A stretch of DNA of 22,552 nucleotides from assembly GCA_910585715.1 (NCBI GenBank), contig CAJUEX010000054.1:1-22552 (forward strand), read 5' to 3'. The notes under the pieces were generated by a model. The model was not told the origin of the DNA. It did not search any database and worked only from the letters and a program-made list of their open reading frames with translations. Origin of the DNA: an uncultured Lachnospiraceae bacterium (GTDB lineage: Bacteria > Bacillota > Clostridia > Lachnospirales > Lachnospiraceae). This document shows positions 22,423-22,552 of this stretch, piece after piece; position 1 is the first letter of the stretch; each line of letters opens with the position of its first letter. The translations under genes were made by a program, and so were the position numbers.

Positions 22423-22552
22423 ATGAGTAGTACAGCGTTAGGAGCAGAGAAAGCGATTATTTTTATCAGTGATGCACATGAAAAATTCTACTATGAAAAA
22501 TTGAAAGAGGTCAGGTATCAGGACGTGTACCACAAAGCGCTTGTATATTGTC
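22423..22552 (+). CDS. Accessory-element protein, 5' part only (DUF6075-like)
   Basis: The open frame runs off the window after 43 codons: MSSTALGAEKAIIFISDAHE, then KFYYEKLKEVRYQDVYHKALVYC. GGAGG lies 8-12 bases before the ATG. The segment from HEKFYYEKL to HKALVYC resembles small proteins carried on clostridial integrative and conjugative elements (from memory DUF6075; not verified). No function is known. If correct, the chromosome backbone ends shortly after lysS and an integrated element begins here. Confidence 0.65.
   Translation, partial: MSSTALGAEKAIIFISDAHEKFYYEKLKEVRYQDVYHKALVYC

Overview
The window looks like chromosome from a low-to-moderate G+C Gram-positive anaerobe, most likely a Lachnospiraceae (Blautia/Ruminococcus-like clostridium). 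The reasons are strong GGAGG-type ribosome sites, consensus sigma-A promoters, an S-box (SAM-I) riboswitch on metK, a SleB-type cell-wall hydrolase, and the birA-coaX and greA-lysS gene pairs. All recognised genes are on the + strand.

Layout: two tandem secreted paralogs of unknown function (209-1933); a SAM-I riboswitch with attenuator and metK (2125-3553); dnaE (3707-7261); pfkA (7597-8571); an rlmB-like SpoU methyltransferase and proC (8836-10503); a secreted SH3-SleB hydrolase (10889-12058); a long gene-free stretch (12059-12947); an NfeD/SPFH membrane pair (12948-14349); argF-birA-small conserved ORF-coaX (14443-17639); a small toxin-antitoxin locus whose toxin is frameshifted (17852-18333); a dusB-like gene plus a conserved unknown gene (18439-20149); greA-lysS (20200-22209); and the start of an accessory gene (22423-end) that may mark the edge of an integrated element. 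Most of the coding content is ordinary housekeeping: methyl-donor synthesis, replication, glycolysis, proline and arginine synthesis, biotin and CoA cofactor supply, tRNA modification and charging, and transcript elongation.

The notable signal lies between genes. There are several large foldback (inverted-repeat) elements. Two 224-bp copies (7349-7572 and 10515-10738) share 61-bp arms and a 102-bp core that lies in opposite orientations. One copy is flanked by a 7-bp direct repeat (CCTCTTA), which points to insertion as a mobile unit. A third element (12197-12344) has a related core, including a conserved AAAGAAC loop, but unrelated arms that still pair. Two further large hairpins (8670-8764 and 12598-12824) and two apparent terminal remnants (1985-2010 and 18347-18378) complete the set. 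Copy 1 lies just downstream of a good promoter and 24 bp upstream of pfkA, so it should be transcribed as a highly structured pfkA leader. This repeat family is the best candidate for something undescribed. No transposase, CRISPR array, rRNA or tRNA gene was found.

Regulatory layouts worth noting: the dnaE -35 box sits inside the metK terminator hairpin, the greA promoter overlaps the stop codon of the gene before it, and the metK riboswitch has an unusually long P3 arm.
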